64,000 nt of DNA from Ephydatia muelleri (lineage: Eukaryota > Porifera > Demospongiae > Spongillida > Spongillidae): positions 1,071,058 through 1,135,057 of the forward strand of contig JABACO010000002.1 of assembly GCA_013339895.1 (NCBI GenBank). Direction: 5' to 3'. The position numbers and the translations under genes are program-made. Positions 8,642 to 22,400 of this stretch are shown in pieces; within the stretch, counting starts at the first letter, position 1, and each line of letters opens with the position of its first letter. The notes under the pieces were generated by a model. It worked only from the letters and a program-made list of their open reading frames with translations, was not told the origin of the DNA and ran no database searches.

Positions 8642-11600
8642 TCACTGTTGTGTGACCCAGGAGGTCAAGTGTTCCGATAACAGGACTTCACCAACACTGG
8701 CACTTCTCAACACACCAGTCAATGTCCTCCAGGTGTATGGAGGTGACCCTCGTCTCCTCCACTCATTAAATATCTCACCAAATGCTCTGTGGTAAACCTC
8801 CAGGCTTTGGTGCTGTGGTCGTATCGCCTGAAGCTGGGCTAGTGTCAGACCAAGTTGAAGTCCCACCATCTCATACTTGCTTGGAATCACAGCTGCTACT
8901 TTCTCCATGAGGTGCTGTAATGATGGCTCACTGTCCAAGGACACACTTACTGTACCTAGATGAAACTGATAGTGATCACATGATCTACCACACACACATT
9001 ACCCACCTGTTGCACTGGGCTCTTGTTTTGTGACAACCACTCTCACCAAACCACATCAACTGACCCTCACACAGATCTCCTCTCTGGTGTCGTCGAATGC
9101 TACACTTCCACTTCTTCTTCGACACAACTGTAGCTAAATGAGGAGCGTCTGAGGTACAGCTGGCTCCTGCACACATGAAGGCATCTTCAAACTGGACACC
9201 TTGGTACTTGAGTATTCCACATGCTCTCTTGATGACACTGTGAACACAACCTCTCACCTCCCTACACACTTTAATGGACATCTCATCAACGTGCAATACA
9301 ATGTAAGAGAACATGTCAACTAGGGTCACTATTTCTGTTGTGTGTTGAAGTTCAAAAGTGATGCAGTTGCGATGCAAACACAAAGGGCTTGCCTGCATTC
9401 ATGCACACCTTCCAAGGTGAATGGTTGGTTGGGGATAAAAGCTGGGCCACAAGACAGCAGAACAGACCACTAGGAATACAGCCTTCGGTGGGCCTGATGA
9501 TCAGTGAGGTACCTGGTTGACAGTACTTGGACACTTGGCCAGAGTCCAGATGGGGCAGCAGAGCCGGCATCAAGTACACACCACCCTCATCACCACCGAC
9601 CATAGCAATCCCTCCAACACTCACCAACAACTTCAACAGATCGAGCGGAGTGAACAGACCTTCTGTGTAATGCTTAGAAAACTTGTTCAGGAGCTCCACT
9701 GACAACAGTCCATGATCCCTGAACTTGACCAGATCCCCCTTAGCTGCCACACCCCCAGCCGGACGATACAACAGCTTGTGGTGGTACTCCACTATTTCAG
9801 ACACCTTGGTGAGGACAACCTGGGGATCACAGAACACTGTCTGGGGAAGAACCTCTGGGTAATGTAAGAACACATTGTTGTGAACTAGATGGTGCAAGGC
9901 AGCAGAGAATGCATTCCCTCGATGTGCAACCTTTTAGCACACCCTTGGCATTCTACAAGGCTCAAGATACCATCATGGGATGACCTTTGGAGAAGAACCT
10001 CCAGTCCAAACCACGCTATAGGCATCTTTATTGGCTGTGGGCATACAGATATTATTTCTTCTCTGAGTACCTTAGCAACATGTCTGTCCTCGTCCCGAGG
10101 GGTTTTCCCGTTCACAGCAAATATCACTTCTTTAGCTTCTCTCCTTTACACACTATACGAAAAACTGCCTGCATCCAGTAATGCCTTGAGATTTTGGCTT
10201 TTCTCTGCGATGGATTCTGAGCACCTATCTGCAGCATCTCGGTGTGTTCCCACGGTGATGATCAGAGGTCGAGCATCCTGTGAGCACATTGCTCCGAGAC
10301 AGTGCTGAAGGATCTGTTTGTGTGAGAGAGATGATCGATATGGTCTACTCACTGGCTTGCCATCCGCTCCATAGTACTCGATGGTTGGTTGATGGGACAG
10401 TTCTTCTGAAAGGTTTAACACGAACATGGCCACAGCAGGTTTCTGAATGAATAATGGAAGGATATCATGGTATTGAAGTTGACCTCCACTGTCAATAAAA
10501 TGAATCCACTTCACACCAAATAGTTTCTTCTTGTCTATGTACAGAGAGATTTGTACAGGTTAAGTAAGATAGCTCTGAACCATCTCTTTACCTGAGGAGT
10601 GGTTGATGTGATGAATCAGCTCCTCCTCTATGGATACAGTCCTGCTTTGCTGGACAGTATCCATGGTAATATTGACACGGGCAGGTGTGGGGTCAGGGTG
10701 AACTGCACCAGCTCCATCACTAGACACATGAATGGTCATCTTTGGGAAACTGCTAACCACCTCGTCCAAGGATGTTGCCATGGATACACCACCATCTCTG
10801 ATGGTACCACCCACAACCCTTAGCAGTGCCTGGTCATCTTCAACCACAAACCAGTCATCCTCCTCTTGTCCGCCCACAACAGCCAGTGAGAAGGAGATGG
10901 CTCGAACAGGGTTGTCAGCCACTCCCGTACTGACACGTTGCTCTGGAGGGTCCTTCTTGAGAAGGAGGATGTTTGAGGTGAGTCTTGCCAACACCGGCTG
11001 CTCCAAGGATGAGACACTTGGTCACTGAAGTTTCCACATATCCCTTGCTCATGGCCTCCTCATAGAGCCTGTTGAACGAATGACACAAATATGATCACAT
11101 CTCCTTTCATTTTGGCATCAGTACACACACACCCTTCATTGCAACCACAACACATACACTAGCAGTTATCAAAAGAAACTCTTCCACCCTTACACTAATC
11201 GAAACGGTTCACCAGTGAGGTACCTTTGTCATGACAGTGTACCATACCTACATGTTACTCACATAATAGTGGGAGCAGTCATTGTTGAACGTAGATTGTT
11301 CCAATATACGTGCACAAAACACAAAACTGCACCAGAATAGTGAACGTTACAAATGATCAGTAACTTAAGCACAGTCAGCCAACATACACATCACATCACA
11401 AGTTGGAGTGTTGACAACCAGCCCACTTCACCAAGTAACCTCACCCAATCCTCTATCCACTGTATCCCTGTTCCCTCATATTCCCCATACCTTTCATCTG
11501 CTTCTTTTTGGCTTTTCCCGGTCTCCTTTACAGTTGGTGTGATGGGGAAGAGCTTAGCGAGACCTGAAAGAAGTAGCATTAATTCAAATCCAGTAAAGGG

Positions 11601-12972
11601 AATATTTACCTTGCACAGTAATCCTCAACACCTGTTTAGTATCACCATCAACCACCAACAGGCCTCCATCTGACAGCAACAGTGTGTCCACCAGGGAACA
11701 TGCAAATGGCATGTCTCCCACATGCTTCCACTTTTTATCATCACCATGGAGGCCATAGATGGAAGACGTCTTCTTTGATCCATACTTGTTCTCTTCTGCA
11801 CCTCCAATTGCAAGCAGCACACCATCACCCACACATACTGATGAGAAGTAGTATGGTACATCTGGTAACTGCCTCCAAATGGATTGCTGTGAGTCATGGG
11901 TGTGTGCAGTAGTCTTGTGAATGTGTGTGCACATGTGTGTGGTGGAAATAGGTGGAGATGTGTCATGTGTGGTCATGTGAGTGTGCACACACATTTGGAG
12001 CATGTGCACCAGTACATGTGATGTAGCTACATGTGTGTGTGCATCTGTATGGTATGTACACATACACATGCTGCATGCAGTTAAGACATCTGTGTGTGGT
12101 GTGTGTCACTACAGGCAGCCATGTGTGTACAATAGTGTGCACGAGAGCCATGAAGCACACACACACCACACAACGCAGTCACAGCTTCAACGTCAGCGCG
12201 TCCGTGGTGTGTGGGCGATGGAGACGCTTCACGTGCGCGCGTCTCTCCATCGCAGAGACACGCGCATCCACGTCTAGTGTGTGCGTGTGTAGGCTGTCTA
12301 CGTAGGTTCACGTTGAGCGTGGACTGTGGCGTGTGTGCGCGTGAGTGTGTAGTAGCGTGGTGTGTGTCCGCGCGTCAGCGACACACACGCTAAACAAAGG
12401 GACAGAGATGCTACACAATGTCACCAGGTCACGGATGTCGGCACACCACACTGCTCTGTCCATGCCCAAACCTCCCATCACGAAGACCAGGTCCCCATGG
12501 ACCACTGCTGACATGCGGCAACATGGCTCAGGAAGTGATGGTCCTCTGTGCCAGGTCTGTGTCCCGCCATCAAACACCTGAACATCATTCAAGCCCCTCA
12601 CTCCATCACCTGCCCCTCCCATCACCACCATACCACCTCCACTAACACTTAGTACACAGGACCCCCAACACCCTACCAACATGTCTGGCATGTCGGACCA
12701 TCTCCCTCCTCTCAACTCCTTCACCTCCTTACTCATCACACCATCCTTCAAACCTCCAACCCACACCAGCCTTCCTCCGCACACAGCTAGTGTGCCCCAC
12801 CTCTCGCCACCATCAGCCACTCTACTCCACTTAGACCGCACCTCATCCAACATGTACACTCCTTCTCCATATCCTCCCCCACAACCCTACCCTCCACCTC
12901 CACTAGACCACCATCACCATACCATCGACCACCTCGCACAGGCACATTCGCACAAGTTGCGAAACTCAACAT
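8642..12972 (-). CDS. Kelch-Roc GTPase-Death domain protein (frame-broken)
   Basis: Read on the minus strand. An N-terminal Kelch propeller is encoded by 12972-12424 (motifs SKWSRVADGGERWGTLAVCG, VVMGGAGD, FVMGGLG) and 11886-11610 (WRQLPDVPYYFSSVCVGDGV, LLAIGGAEE). A short exon (11563-11491) leads to a Roc-type GTPase (from 11068): P-loop GAAGVGKT at 11004-10981, FIDSGGQ at 10499-10476, and VGTHRD at 10253-10236 in the G4 position, where Roc domains have THxD. A COR-like region follows (10150-9007), then a C-terminal Death domain (8955-8642). Donors and acceptors are good (11610, 11563, 11491, 11068, 10592, 10534, 9007, 8955). The frame breaks near 12860, 10975, 9898 and 9385, and a TAA stops it at 10148. 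Such genes are probably innate-immune or apoptotic sensors (family inference). It is either a decaying gene or an indel-laden consensus; there is no second copy here to compare. Confidence 0.7.
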
Positions 12973-13205
12973 TTTTATGTTCTAAAGAAAAGAAATGATT
13001 AATAGTTAATGGAAAGACAGCACGTTCAGGGAGCTAGCTAGCTCGCACGCACCACGAGGTCCACACCACACCACCACGCACACTTCATGCTTCTCTTTAC
13101 TACACCAATAGGCTCATCTGGACACGGCCAACCGGACTAATGGCGACCAGTACGGATAGTTGGGGTAGTCCTTGTAGCTACGTACGGTTACAAGAGGTCT
13201 GCCTA
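12973..13205. other. Upstream flank of the Kelch-Roc-Death gene
   Basis: Non-coding flank that should contain the promoter of the minus-strand gene starting at 12972. I see no convincing TATA box. There is a GCTAGCTAGCTCGC stretch near 13035. Confidence 0.3.
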
Positions 13206-13211
13206 TCATTC

Positions 13212-14102
13212 CAGCGTCTTGGAGACACTGTCGGCTAGCTCCTTCCAATGCTCACAGCTACCTTATCGACCCTAAATACGCATCTCAAGCTTCTCTGCCA
13301 CAACAAATACGGGTCCCACCTAACCTACCAAGCTGGATTGTATTTATTTCAGCTATAAAGGAGGTACAGACATCTCATCTGACCCCACACACACCTTCAA
13401 TTCACTACTGGACAATAGGACATACAAAGGTTCAATCTTTTCTGGTAGTGGCGCTCTTTACAACTAGAAGGCTGAGCAAATCTGTTTCCATGGGCTACTC
13501 AAAGGCTACTCTCAAAGGATAACATTTACAAATCTGGTTCCAAGGGCTACTGTAGCTTTTCTTAAAAGCTACTACGATCTGAAGATATAAAAACGCATTT
13601 TGAGATTTGTTTTTGTGTGGCGTTTTTCACCACCTAGCTGAATGCTGCCAGCAAGTCAAGACGTACAGTCTAATCACACTCTAAGCGTCTTGGGGAACTC
13701 CCTCTAATGCTCACAGCTACCTTATCCACTCAATATGCACCTCAAGCTTCTCTGCCACACCACATTCTGGTCCCACTAATCTACTAAGCTGGATTGTCAA
13801 TACTTAAGCATTTATCATCTATAAAGGAGGTAAAGGCATCTCTTGTGACCCCACTGACTACACACTTTCAATGGCTGCAGGAATCACAAACTGGGCGACA
13901 CGCACACTAGGGTAGTGGAGCTCTTTACCGCTAATAGGACGTGCTAATAGGACGTGCTAATAGGTGGGGCAAATCTGCGTCCATAGGCTACTCAACAATC
14001 CCTACAGGGTCCATAGACACAGTACAGTTGCCATTTCGAACGTCTTTCTTAGCATTTACTAACTTTGCTAAATTCTACCAGCAAGTCAAGACGTACAGTC
14101 TA
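13212..14102. repeat. Two diverged direct copies of a ~0.45-kb unit
   Basis: Copy 1 (13212-13673) and copy 2 (13686-14102) share several blocks in the same order: AATGCTCACAGCTACCTTAT, CTCAAGCTTCTCTGCCACA, AAGCTGGATTGT, ATAAAGGAGGTA, and a shared end with CAGCAAGTCAAGACGTACAG. They differ by many substitutions and small indels, so this is an older tandem duplication. No ORF or terminal repeats are seen. Confidence 0.75.
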
Positions 14103-14640
14103 CAGACACACAACAAAAACACCCACCTAGTTGCAAATTTCTGGGACAAAAATGACATACACAACAATAGCGATAGCCTAGAAGGACGAGACCTAGTCCT
14201 AACAAGTTAGCAACTGCTGGAAATGGCAACTTTAACTGCGCTCTAACCTTTTATGGGCATTGATGCACTTTGTGCGCATGCGTAGTGACGGAGGTCAGAT
14301 GCCACGAATGAACCATAAATAGTCATTGTCATGTTTTAAAACAATCATGAAAACGTGTTTTCAGGTATAATAACTTGAGCCACATTCCAACCATACACTG
14401 TACATCCTGTGCAATGGCACTACCACCAGACTTTCGGGCTAAACTGAGGTGGAGGAGGGCATAATCATAAGGTTCAGTGCCTCCTTTCAAATATTGTGCA
14501 CAGAGAGAGCGCTAGCTGCCCCATGCCTGATCAATGACCAAGACCAGTTTGGGATGCACATGTTGGAGCAGTGATTATGGTACCATCTTACATTCTGAAG
14601 AGAAAAGAACAATAGTTAGTGTCAGTATGTGTCGACAATA
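14103..14640. other. Unique non-coding spacer between the duplicated unit and block A'
   Basis: No supported gene. Homology with contig 1 starts at about 14640 (GTGTATCTTACA), so this is the flank specific to contig 2, whereas contig 1 has the retrotransposon tail at 6743 in the equivalent place. Confidence 0.4.
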
Positions 14641-14779
14641 TTACTATGTGTATCTTACAGAATTATGCCTACTTACAAGGAGATTACAGTTTATTTGTTG
14701 CCTTCATCATCCTGTTCATCAAAAAAGGATGATCCCCATCACCATCATCGTCACTCTCCACAATATTTCCCATTAAATC

Positions 14780-15652
14780 ATCCTCCTCCTCCACTCCTCC
14801 TCCTCCTCTTCCTCCTGCATGACTCGTCCTCCTCCTCCTGACTCCTGATCCTCCTTTTCCTCCTCCTCCTGACTCCTGATCCTCCTCCTGACTCCTGATC
14901 CTTCTCCTCTTCCTCTTCCTTCTCCTCCTCCTCCTCCTGCATGACTCGTCCTCCTCCTCCTGACTCCTGATCCTCCTCCTCCTGACTCCTGATCCTCCTC
15001 TTCCTCCTCCTCCTGACTCCTGATCCTCCTCCTGACTCCTGATCCTTCTCCTCTTCCTCTTCCTCCCCCTCCTCCTGACTCTCTTCCTCCTCCTCCTGAC
15101 TCCTGATTCTCTTCCTCTTGCTCCTCCTTCTGCTGAGTCGTGATCCTCCTCCTCTTCCTCCTCCTCCTGACTCCTGATCCTCCTCTCCTCCTCCTCCTCC
15201 TCCTGATCCTCCTCCTCCTGCCTCCTCTCCTCCTCCTCCTGCCTCCTCTCCTCCTCCTCCTCCTCCTGATCCTCCTGCCTCCTCTCCTCCTCCTGATCCT
15301 CCTCCTCTCTCTCCTCCTCCTCCTGATTCCTGATTCTCCTCTCCTCCTCCTCCTTCTCCACCTCCTCCTCCGCCTGACTCCTGATCCTCCTCCTCTCTCT
15401 CCTCCTCCTCCTGATTCCTGATTCTCCTCTCCTCCTCCTCCTCCACCTCCTCCCCTCCGCCTGACTCCTGATCCTCCTCTCCTCCTCCTCCTCCTGACTC
15501 CTGATCCTCCTCTCCTCCTTCTCCTCCTCCTGACTCCTGATCCTCCTCTCCTCCTTCTCCTCCTCCTGACTCCTGATCCTCCTCTCCTCCTCCTCCCCCC
15601 TCCTCCTCCTCCCCCTCCTCCTCCTCCCCCCTCCTCCTCCTCCTCCTCCTGA

Positions 15653-15684
<32 letters not shown>

Positions 15685-16585
15685 CTCCTCCACCTGACTC
15701 CTGATCCTCCTCCTCCTCCTCCTGACTCCTGATTCTCCTCTCCTCCTCCTCCTTATCTGCCTGACTCCTGATCCTCCTCTCCTCCTCCGCCTGACTCCTG
15801 ATCCTCCTCTCCTCCTCCTCCTCTTCCTCCTCCTCCTCCGCCTGACTCCTGATCCTCCTCTCCTCCTCCTTCTCTTCCTCTTCTGCCTGACTCCTGATCC
15901 TCCTCCGCCTGACTCCTGATCCTCATCTCCTCCTCCTCCGCCTGACTCCTGATCCTCCTCTCCTCCTCCTCCTCCTCTTCCTCCTGCTCCTCCTCTTCTG
16001 CCTGACTCCTGATCCTCCTCCACCTGACTCCTGATCCTTCTCCTCCTCCTCCCCCTCCTCCTCCTCCTCGTCCTCCTCCTCCTCCTCCGCCTGACTCCTG
16101 ATCCTCCTCCTCCTCCTCTTCCTCCGCCTGACTCCTGATCCTCCTCTCGTCCTCCTCCTCCGCCTGACTTCTGATCCTCATCTCCTCCTCCTCCTGACTC
16201 CTGATCCTCCTCCTCCTCTTCCTCTACCTCCTCCTGCTCCGCCTGACTCCTGATCCTCCTCCTCCTCCGCCTGACTCCTGATCCTCCTCCTCTCCTCCTC
16301 TTCCTCCACCTCCTCTGACTCCTGTTCCTCCTCCCCATCCTCCTCTCCCCCTCCTCTTCCTCCTCCACCTCTTCCTACAACCACCTCCTACTCCACCTCT
16401 TCCTCCTCCCTCTCCTCTCCTCCCCTCCTCTTCCTCCTCCCCTCCTTTTCCTCCTCCCCTCCTCTTCCTCCTCCCCTCCTCTTCCTCCTCCCCTCCTCTT
16501 CCTCCTCCCCTCCTCTTCCTCCTCCCCTCCTCCTCCACCTCCTCCCCTCCTCCTCTTCTTCCTCTTCCTCTTCCTCCTCCTAGAT
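14780..16585 (-). repeat. TCC-rich array (GGA array inverted), copy A'
   Basis: The inverted counterpart of 5055-6600, longer by about 250 bases, with the CTGACTCCTGATCCTCCT punctuation on the plus strand. Its minus-strand frames give EEDQESGG or RRRRRGGSGV depending on phase; one minus frame stays open for 531 codons (16368-14773) only because the repeat lacks stop codons. Confidence 0.9.
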
Positions 16586-16599
16586 AGGATGACGAATAA

Positions 16600-17140
16600 T
16601 AGCACAGATACATGTACTGTGTTATTATTTTTATATATCTTGGAAAAAATAAATAAATATGCAGTGTTTACAACGATGACGAAATACATGTACATGCAGC
16701 TATAATAATTATAGCTGCATGTACATGTATTTGTAAAGATCTAGCTATTATTCGTCATCGTTGGAGTATCGACTTATGGTTGATCAAGGTAGTGATGTGT
16801 TTGAATAACGTCTAATGTCCTGAAGCCAGCACGTTTCCAGTGAAGTCCTATGAGGCGGCGTGACAGAGACGCGGCTTTTAGCTGCTTATATTTTTTTGCT
16901 TCAGTATAAATTATTTCAATAATTCAACGCCGGATTTAATGTGCTTAATTAACGAACCAAGGATTCCCTGCAAGATTCAAGCATGGGCGTAGCCAGATAT
17001 AATGTATACAATATCTCTGCCGCAGTCAATTAGGGAGGGATCACAATTGACAGTGAAAGCCGTACATACAGGAACGAGAAAAAAAAAACACTGCATATTT
17101 ATTTATTTTTTCCAAGATATACAAAAATAATAACACAGTA
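16600..17140. mobile_element. Foldback element with nested palindrome, copy A'
   Basis: Inverted copy of 4496-5025. The outer arms (16614-16668 and 17088-17142) and the inner palindrome (16672-16765) are all present. Confidence 0.7.
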
Positions 17141-17197
17141 CATAAACATTAAACAAACAAATTACACATACAATCGGATCTTGCTCTACGACAGTGG

Positions 17198-17542
17198 GAT
17201 AATTATAGAAAGGATGGCTGTAGCATTGGCATGAACTAGATGGACATTAAGCCGGCCTACGAAGGAGTAAAGACAAGAGACTACTCGAGTATCTACGAAG
17301 GAGTAAAGACAAGAGACTACTCGAGTATCTACGGAGGAGTAAAGACAAGAGAGTGCAAAAGTGTGCGCGTGTGGCAGCCCACGCTAGGGTCTTACCCCAG
17401 CTCCCTGTACAGTTGCCCACCTAACGACCTGTTGAGACTAATAGCTGATGGATTTACATTTTATGTAACTACGTTTGAAACAACCGTTCCCAGCCATTCA
17501 ATCTTTCTCACCAGTAGCCGTGACGTCATATCACATGCATAG
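17198..17542 (-). pseudogene. Retrotransposon tail plus 36-bp repeats, copy A'
   Basis: The minus strand repeats the 4381 tail from 17257 downward, with one arginine codon changed to histidine (LVRAN to LVHAN). The adjoining 36-bp repeats span about 17258-17350. The plus-strand 100-codon open frame starting at 17240 is the reverse reading and is not called as a gene. Confidence 0.55.
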
Positions 17543-17699
17543 AAACCTATCAGTATGTTAGTGCGCGTGCAGGGTACATGTTAGTATATCCTTGGTTTTG
17601 TGCAACATTTGCACCACCTGGCCTTCCCAATACACTTGCTTCTTTCATTTGAACCAGAGATAAGAAGGATTATGTCGAATTTATACCATTATTAGGGCC

Positions 17700-17860
17700 A
17701 ATCATTTGATGATGTAATTAGAAGGGCTGATCATTTGATGATGTAATTAGAAGGGCTGATCATTTGATGATGTAATTAGAAGGGCTGATCATTTGATGAT
17801 GTAATTAGAAGGGCTGATCATTTGATGATGTTATTAGAAGGGCTGATCATTTGATGATGT
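17700..17860. repeat. 29-bp minisatellite, copy A'
   Basis: About six inverted units of the family at 3686-3945 (GGGCTGATCATTTGATGATG on this strand). Fewer units than copy A. Confidence 0.9.
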
Positions 17861-17941
17861 CGTCACGTCTCTGAATGGTTTTTACACACATGCGGGCATA
17901 TTCATTCATTCACCTAGCTACGAGAGAGGTCTCACAGTGTC

Positions 17942-19420
17942 CTAGCAAAGGTCTTGAACTCGCAGCCAGAATCCTGGTCCATAGGTCGTTGAGATCACCA
18001 GCCTCTCAATAAATGCGGCTACAGGTGGGAAAGAAAAGGGTTAACTTATTAGGACGAGCATGACTAAGCTCCACCCCTACTATGAAGCTCCACCCCCAAC
18101 TACTGAAAGGAGGGAGGAGCCATAATTAGCTCCACCCCAAAGACAGGATGCTGAGCAAACGTACACACACTTCCCCTCTGGGGGGGCAGAGATGTGAACT
18201 TGTGAAGGGAACTGCACAGGCCCTTGAGGTTGTAATAATTGGCACTCTTTTGGGGATTAGAACTGAAGGTGACCTGGATATTACACACATTAACCCTCTC
18301 CACTCCACGGGAGGGGGGGGAGGGACCCTTAATGGCGTATTAACACTTGCTACACTCCACACTAGATCTGCTCATGTTAAAAAAAATGCTCGCTGCTTAG
18401 AGTGTACCCAAACGCTCTTCTGTTGTATACAGCTGTCATGACTACAACATAGAGTGTACCCAAACCCTCTTCTGTTGTATACAGCTGTCATGACTACAAA
18501 GTGTGTTCACTTTGTACTTTGCCCTACAATGGCCACACCACACACCACACACTACATCACACTCCTCCCCAATTCAACACACACATCACAACACACACAA
18601 CACCACACACACACATCACCCACTCCACACATCCACCACTTCACCAACCTTTCCCAAGGCTGCCTTTATGTTCTCCAACTTCATCAACTAGAGTTCTGAG
18701 GTTGACATTGATGTGGTCATCAGGGAAGTCCAGCTGCCATAGTGACAGAAGTAGTAAACACACTAGCAGGTGCACACAATTGACAAATAAGGCGCTGGTG
18801 GGGCTTTGTGAGCATACAATCAAGGAGCTTCAAGGACAATCATCCCTCAACGTGCCCATGATCAGAAACCATACTATATTTAATTTAATCCCCTTCTTTG
18901 ATCAATCATATTCAAACACTCAATCACAGATTTCTTTACAATTACAAGTCTCCTGACCAGCTCCCTAACAGCTAAATGATTGGTTGGTTTTTCGACTGAA
19001 GTTATACACGAACCACTATGAGAGTACCTTTGTCGAGTGACTGCCAAACCTAAGCTGCAGACAGATGGGCACACAAAAACATAGATGAACTTACATCAGA
19101 TCGAGGCCTTGCACAACATCAACCGACCCTTAGTGACATGCACGTATAAACTGACTGCCATGGCAACAAAAGAAAACTCTCCCCAAGGTAGTGCATGGCC
19201 AGGTGATACAAAATACGTCTGTGTAACCATAGAGACATACCACGCCCACTGCCATATTGACATAGCCGTGCTTGTCGGATTTGAACTCTCGGCTGCCTTT
19301 AAACATCTTCACAGCCCCAGCTATGTTCTCTTGCACCACAGTCCCTTCGGGAAAATGGAAGAAATGTTAGCACGTGTGGCTGTGGTACATTAGACACACA
19401 CACCCACACACACACACACA

Positions 19421-19453
<33 letters not shown>

Positions 19454-22400
19454 CCTACCCTTCCTTGGATTTGGCATTTTTGCTCTCAGCTTCTTCTGAA
19501 GACCTTTAATTTTCTCGTACATGGTGGGTGTGGCCAAACAGATGTCAAAGACTCCAACATTTTTATCTTCTGCCAGCTAGGAATGGAGGGAGAGAGGAGT
19601 TTATGGCGGTTGAACGAAGTGAATTCTACAGAAACTAATGTGGTAATCGGAGTAGCCAGTGTGTGTACTGTCATTCTAAGTGTTGTGCACATTAAGCAAG
19701 TTCTGTTGCTTACAATATCGGGGAGGGTTATTGCATTACTGCTACATAAAGTGAAACAAATTACAGAAGACGGTGAGGTGAGGTGGAGAGGTGAGGTGAG
19801 GAGATGGAGAGGTGAGGTGAGGAGGTGGAGAGGTGAGGAGGTGGAGAGGTGAGGTGAGGAGGTGGAGAGGTGAGGTGAGGTGAGGAGGTGAGGAGGTGGA
19901 GAGGTGAGGAGGTGGAGAGGTGAGGAGGTGGAGAGGTGAGGAGGTGGAGAGCCTTCAGGTTAACCCTTTCAGAGGGGAAATGAAAAGAAAGTAGGGGTGG
20001 ACAAGGTTCGAGTATTCAGAAGGGCCAAGAGGACAAATAAAAGCCAGTGCACTTGAGGAAGGTAAGCACCTTATCACCTGCAGGCAAAAGCTGCTGAAGA
20101 TAGCTGACCATCAGAGTAGGCGGATAGGAGTGGGGAGGATGGAGAGTGGGGAGTGAGTGGGGGAGGATGATGGTGGAGTGGGGGAGGATGGCGGGATAGA
20201 GGAGTGGGGAGGAGGATGGATAGAGGAGTGGGGAGGAGGATGGATGGAGGAGTGGGGAGGAGGATGGATGGAGGATGGATGGAGGAGTGGGGAGGAGGAT
20301 GGAGGGAGGAGGATGTATGGAGGAGTGGGGAGGAGGATGGATGGAGGACGATGGATGGAGGAGGGAGGTTTTGTGAGTAGACCTGCTGGCAGGGGGGGGG
20401 TGTATGTGGAGGGAAGATCCCAACACCCCGTCTGTGGCAGTTGGTGGGTCACGCAAGCAGCATCTAGTGGTCAGGTGAATCTACAATACCTCTAGAAGCA
20501 CAAGTACCATTGACACGTGATGATGTTCACCAAAGGTGAGTTGATGTGTACCTTGAGTCGGGTCATCATATCATTGAAATAGCTGAGCATCGTAAGGCCC
20601 CACGAGGTCTGCAGTAGGACAGTGTTGCCATAGATTCACAGTTTAACCATTCACCATGTTAATGGAGCACGCTGTCCGTACTTGGCGTGGCGAAAGAAGT
20701 TGAAGTAGCTTATTTAGATGATCAATGATTTGTGCGTTGTGAAGGGAGCCAATGGGTGCACAGCACACCACAGCCTGCAAGCTGCTGGAGTGGATTTAGT
20801 TGCAAGGGTACCAGGGAAGGTGATCTGAAAGCTAAGTTAAGAGCAGGTCTAGATGCAAATGCCATAGGTGCTAGGCAGCTAGCTTGATTGGTAGGAGGAT
20901 GTGGCTGGGCCTGGGTCCCATATCCAAGGTGATGACTTGATGCATGCCATGCACTGCTCCAGACTACATGGTGGCTTGTAGAAGCCATTACAGAATTAAA
21001 ATTACAATTACTAGGTTCAATCCTTAATGGATTTGGCCTATTTAGACATAGGGGCATTGGGGGTTGTGTACTCAGATGCCAGCATCACAGTCCTAGGTAC
21101 AACAGCGGAGCAAAGTGGTAGGAAGCCAAGTATACGTTGTTAGCAGTGTGGACTAGCTTGCTAATTGTTACGAATGCTCTGGTCCACTAGCCAAGATGTG
21201 GCCACTGTGTAGTAGGGACAAGGGGACAGCCGCAAGCTGAGGCCTTAGAGATATGCGCACTCGGTAGTATATAAGGGCCATGCAGCCTGAGTGGATCCCA
21301 AGAGAGCAGAACGAGATGGCAGACTACCCCTAGAAAAATTTTATTCTATTTTTTATTCTATTTGCAGGTTTCTAGGGATAATAGCTGAGCGTGTTATTCT
21401 ACATACTGCATGATTATTACCCAATGCTGAACAGCTATTTCTATAAATTGACTATAATCTCATTTCAGTTAAGCCACTTACACTTTAAAAGCATAAATTA
21501 TACTAGCGACCACCTCTATTTTATTCTATTGCATAGAATAAAGCTACAAATTTATGTATCCCCGCAATCGCACTGCCTTAGTTCCGCTACAGCTTCCGCT
21601 CTTAACATTTGTGTTTGGAATTCTATCTGTAGTGTGATGCTGTATACAATATCTGTGCACTGGATGTCTCAAAGAAACGACGATATTCTAAGTTAAAATG
21701 TTTTATTCTATTTTTTATTCTATTTGAGAGTTTCTAGGGTTATATATGTGCAGTGGACCTGGTTTATCCCCGCTACAGTGTATGGTCTTCCCTGATTAAC
21801 CCCCACACCTGATTAACCCCCACACCTGATTAACCCCCACACCTGATTAACCCCCACACCTGATTAACCCCACACCTGATTAACCCCACACCTACCCTGA
21901 TTAACCCCACACCTGATTAACCCCCAACCTACCCTGATTAACCCCACACCTGATTAACCCCCACACCTGATTAACCCCACACCTGATTAACCCCCACACC
22001 TGATTAACCCCATACCTACCCTGGTTAACCCCCACACCTGGCAGTGTATGGTCTTCCCTGATTAACCCCAAACCTCACCTGATTAACCCCATACCTGATT
22101 AACCCCCATACCTGATTAACCCCCATACCTGATTAACCCCACACTTGATTAACCCCATACCTGATTAACCCCACACTTGATTAACCCCCACACTTGATTA
22201 ACCCCCACACCTGATTAACCCCCACACCTGGTTAACCCCACACCTAGTTAACCCCACACCTGATTAACCCCACACCTGATTAACCCCACACCTGGTTAAC
22301 CCCACACCTGGTTAACCCCAATCCTCACCCTGGTTAACCCCACACCTACCCTGGTTAATACCAGCTGTTTGGAATTTGTGATCCGACAAAGGTGGGATTA

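Noticed and set aside
14773-16368. 531-codon arginine/glutamate/glycine frame
   Set aside because: It is a stop-free reading of the TCC/GGA array; frames on both strands are equally open and the phase changes between copies.
20552-20634. Possible minus-strand exon reading TVLLQTSWGLTMLSYFNDMM before a GTAC donor
   Set aside because: No acceptor on its 5' side and no partner exon; conserved in C' only to the same degree as surrounding intron.
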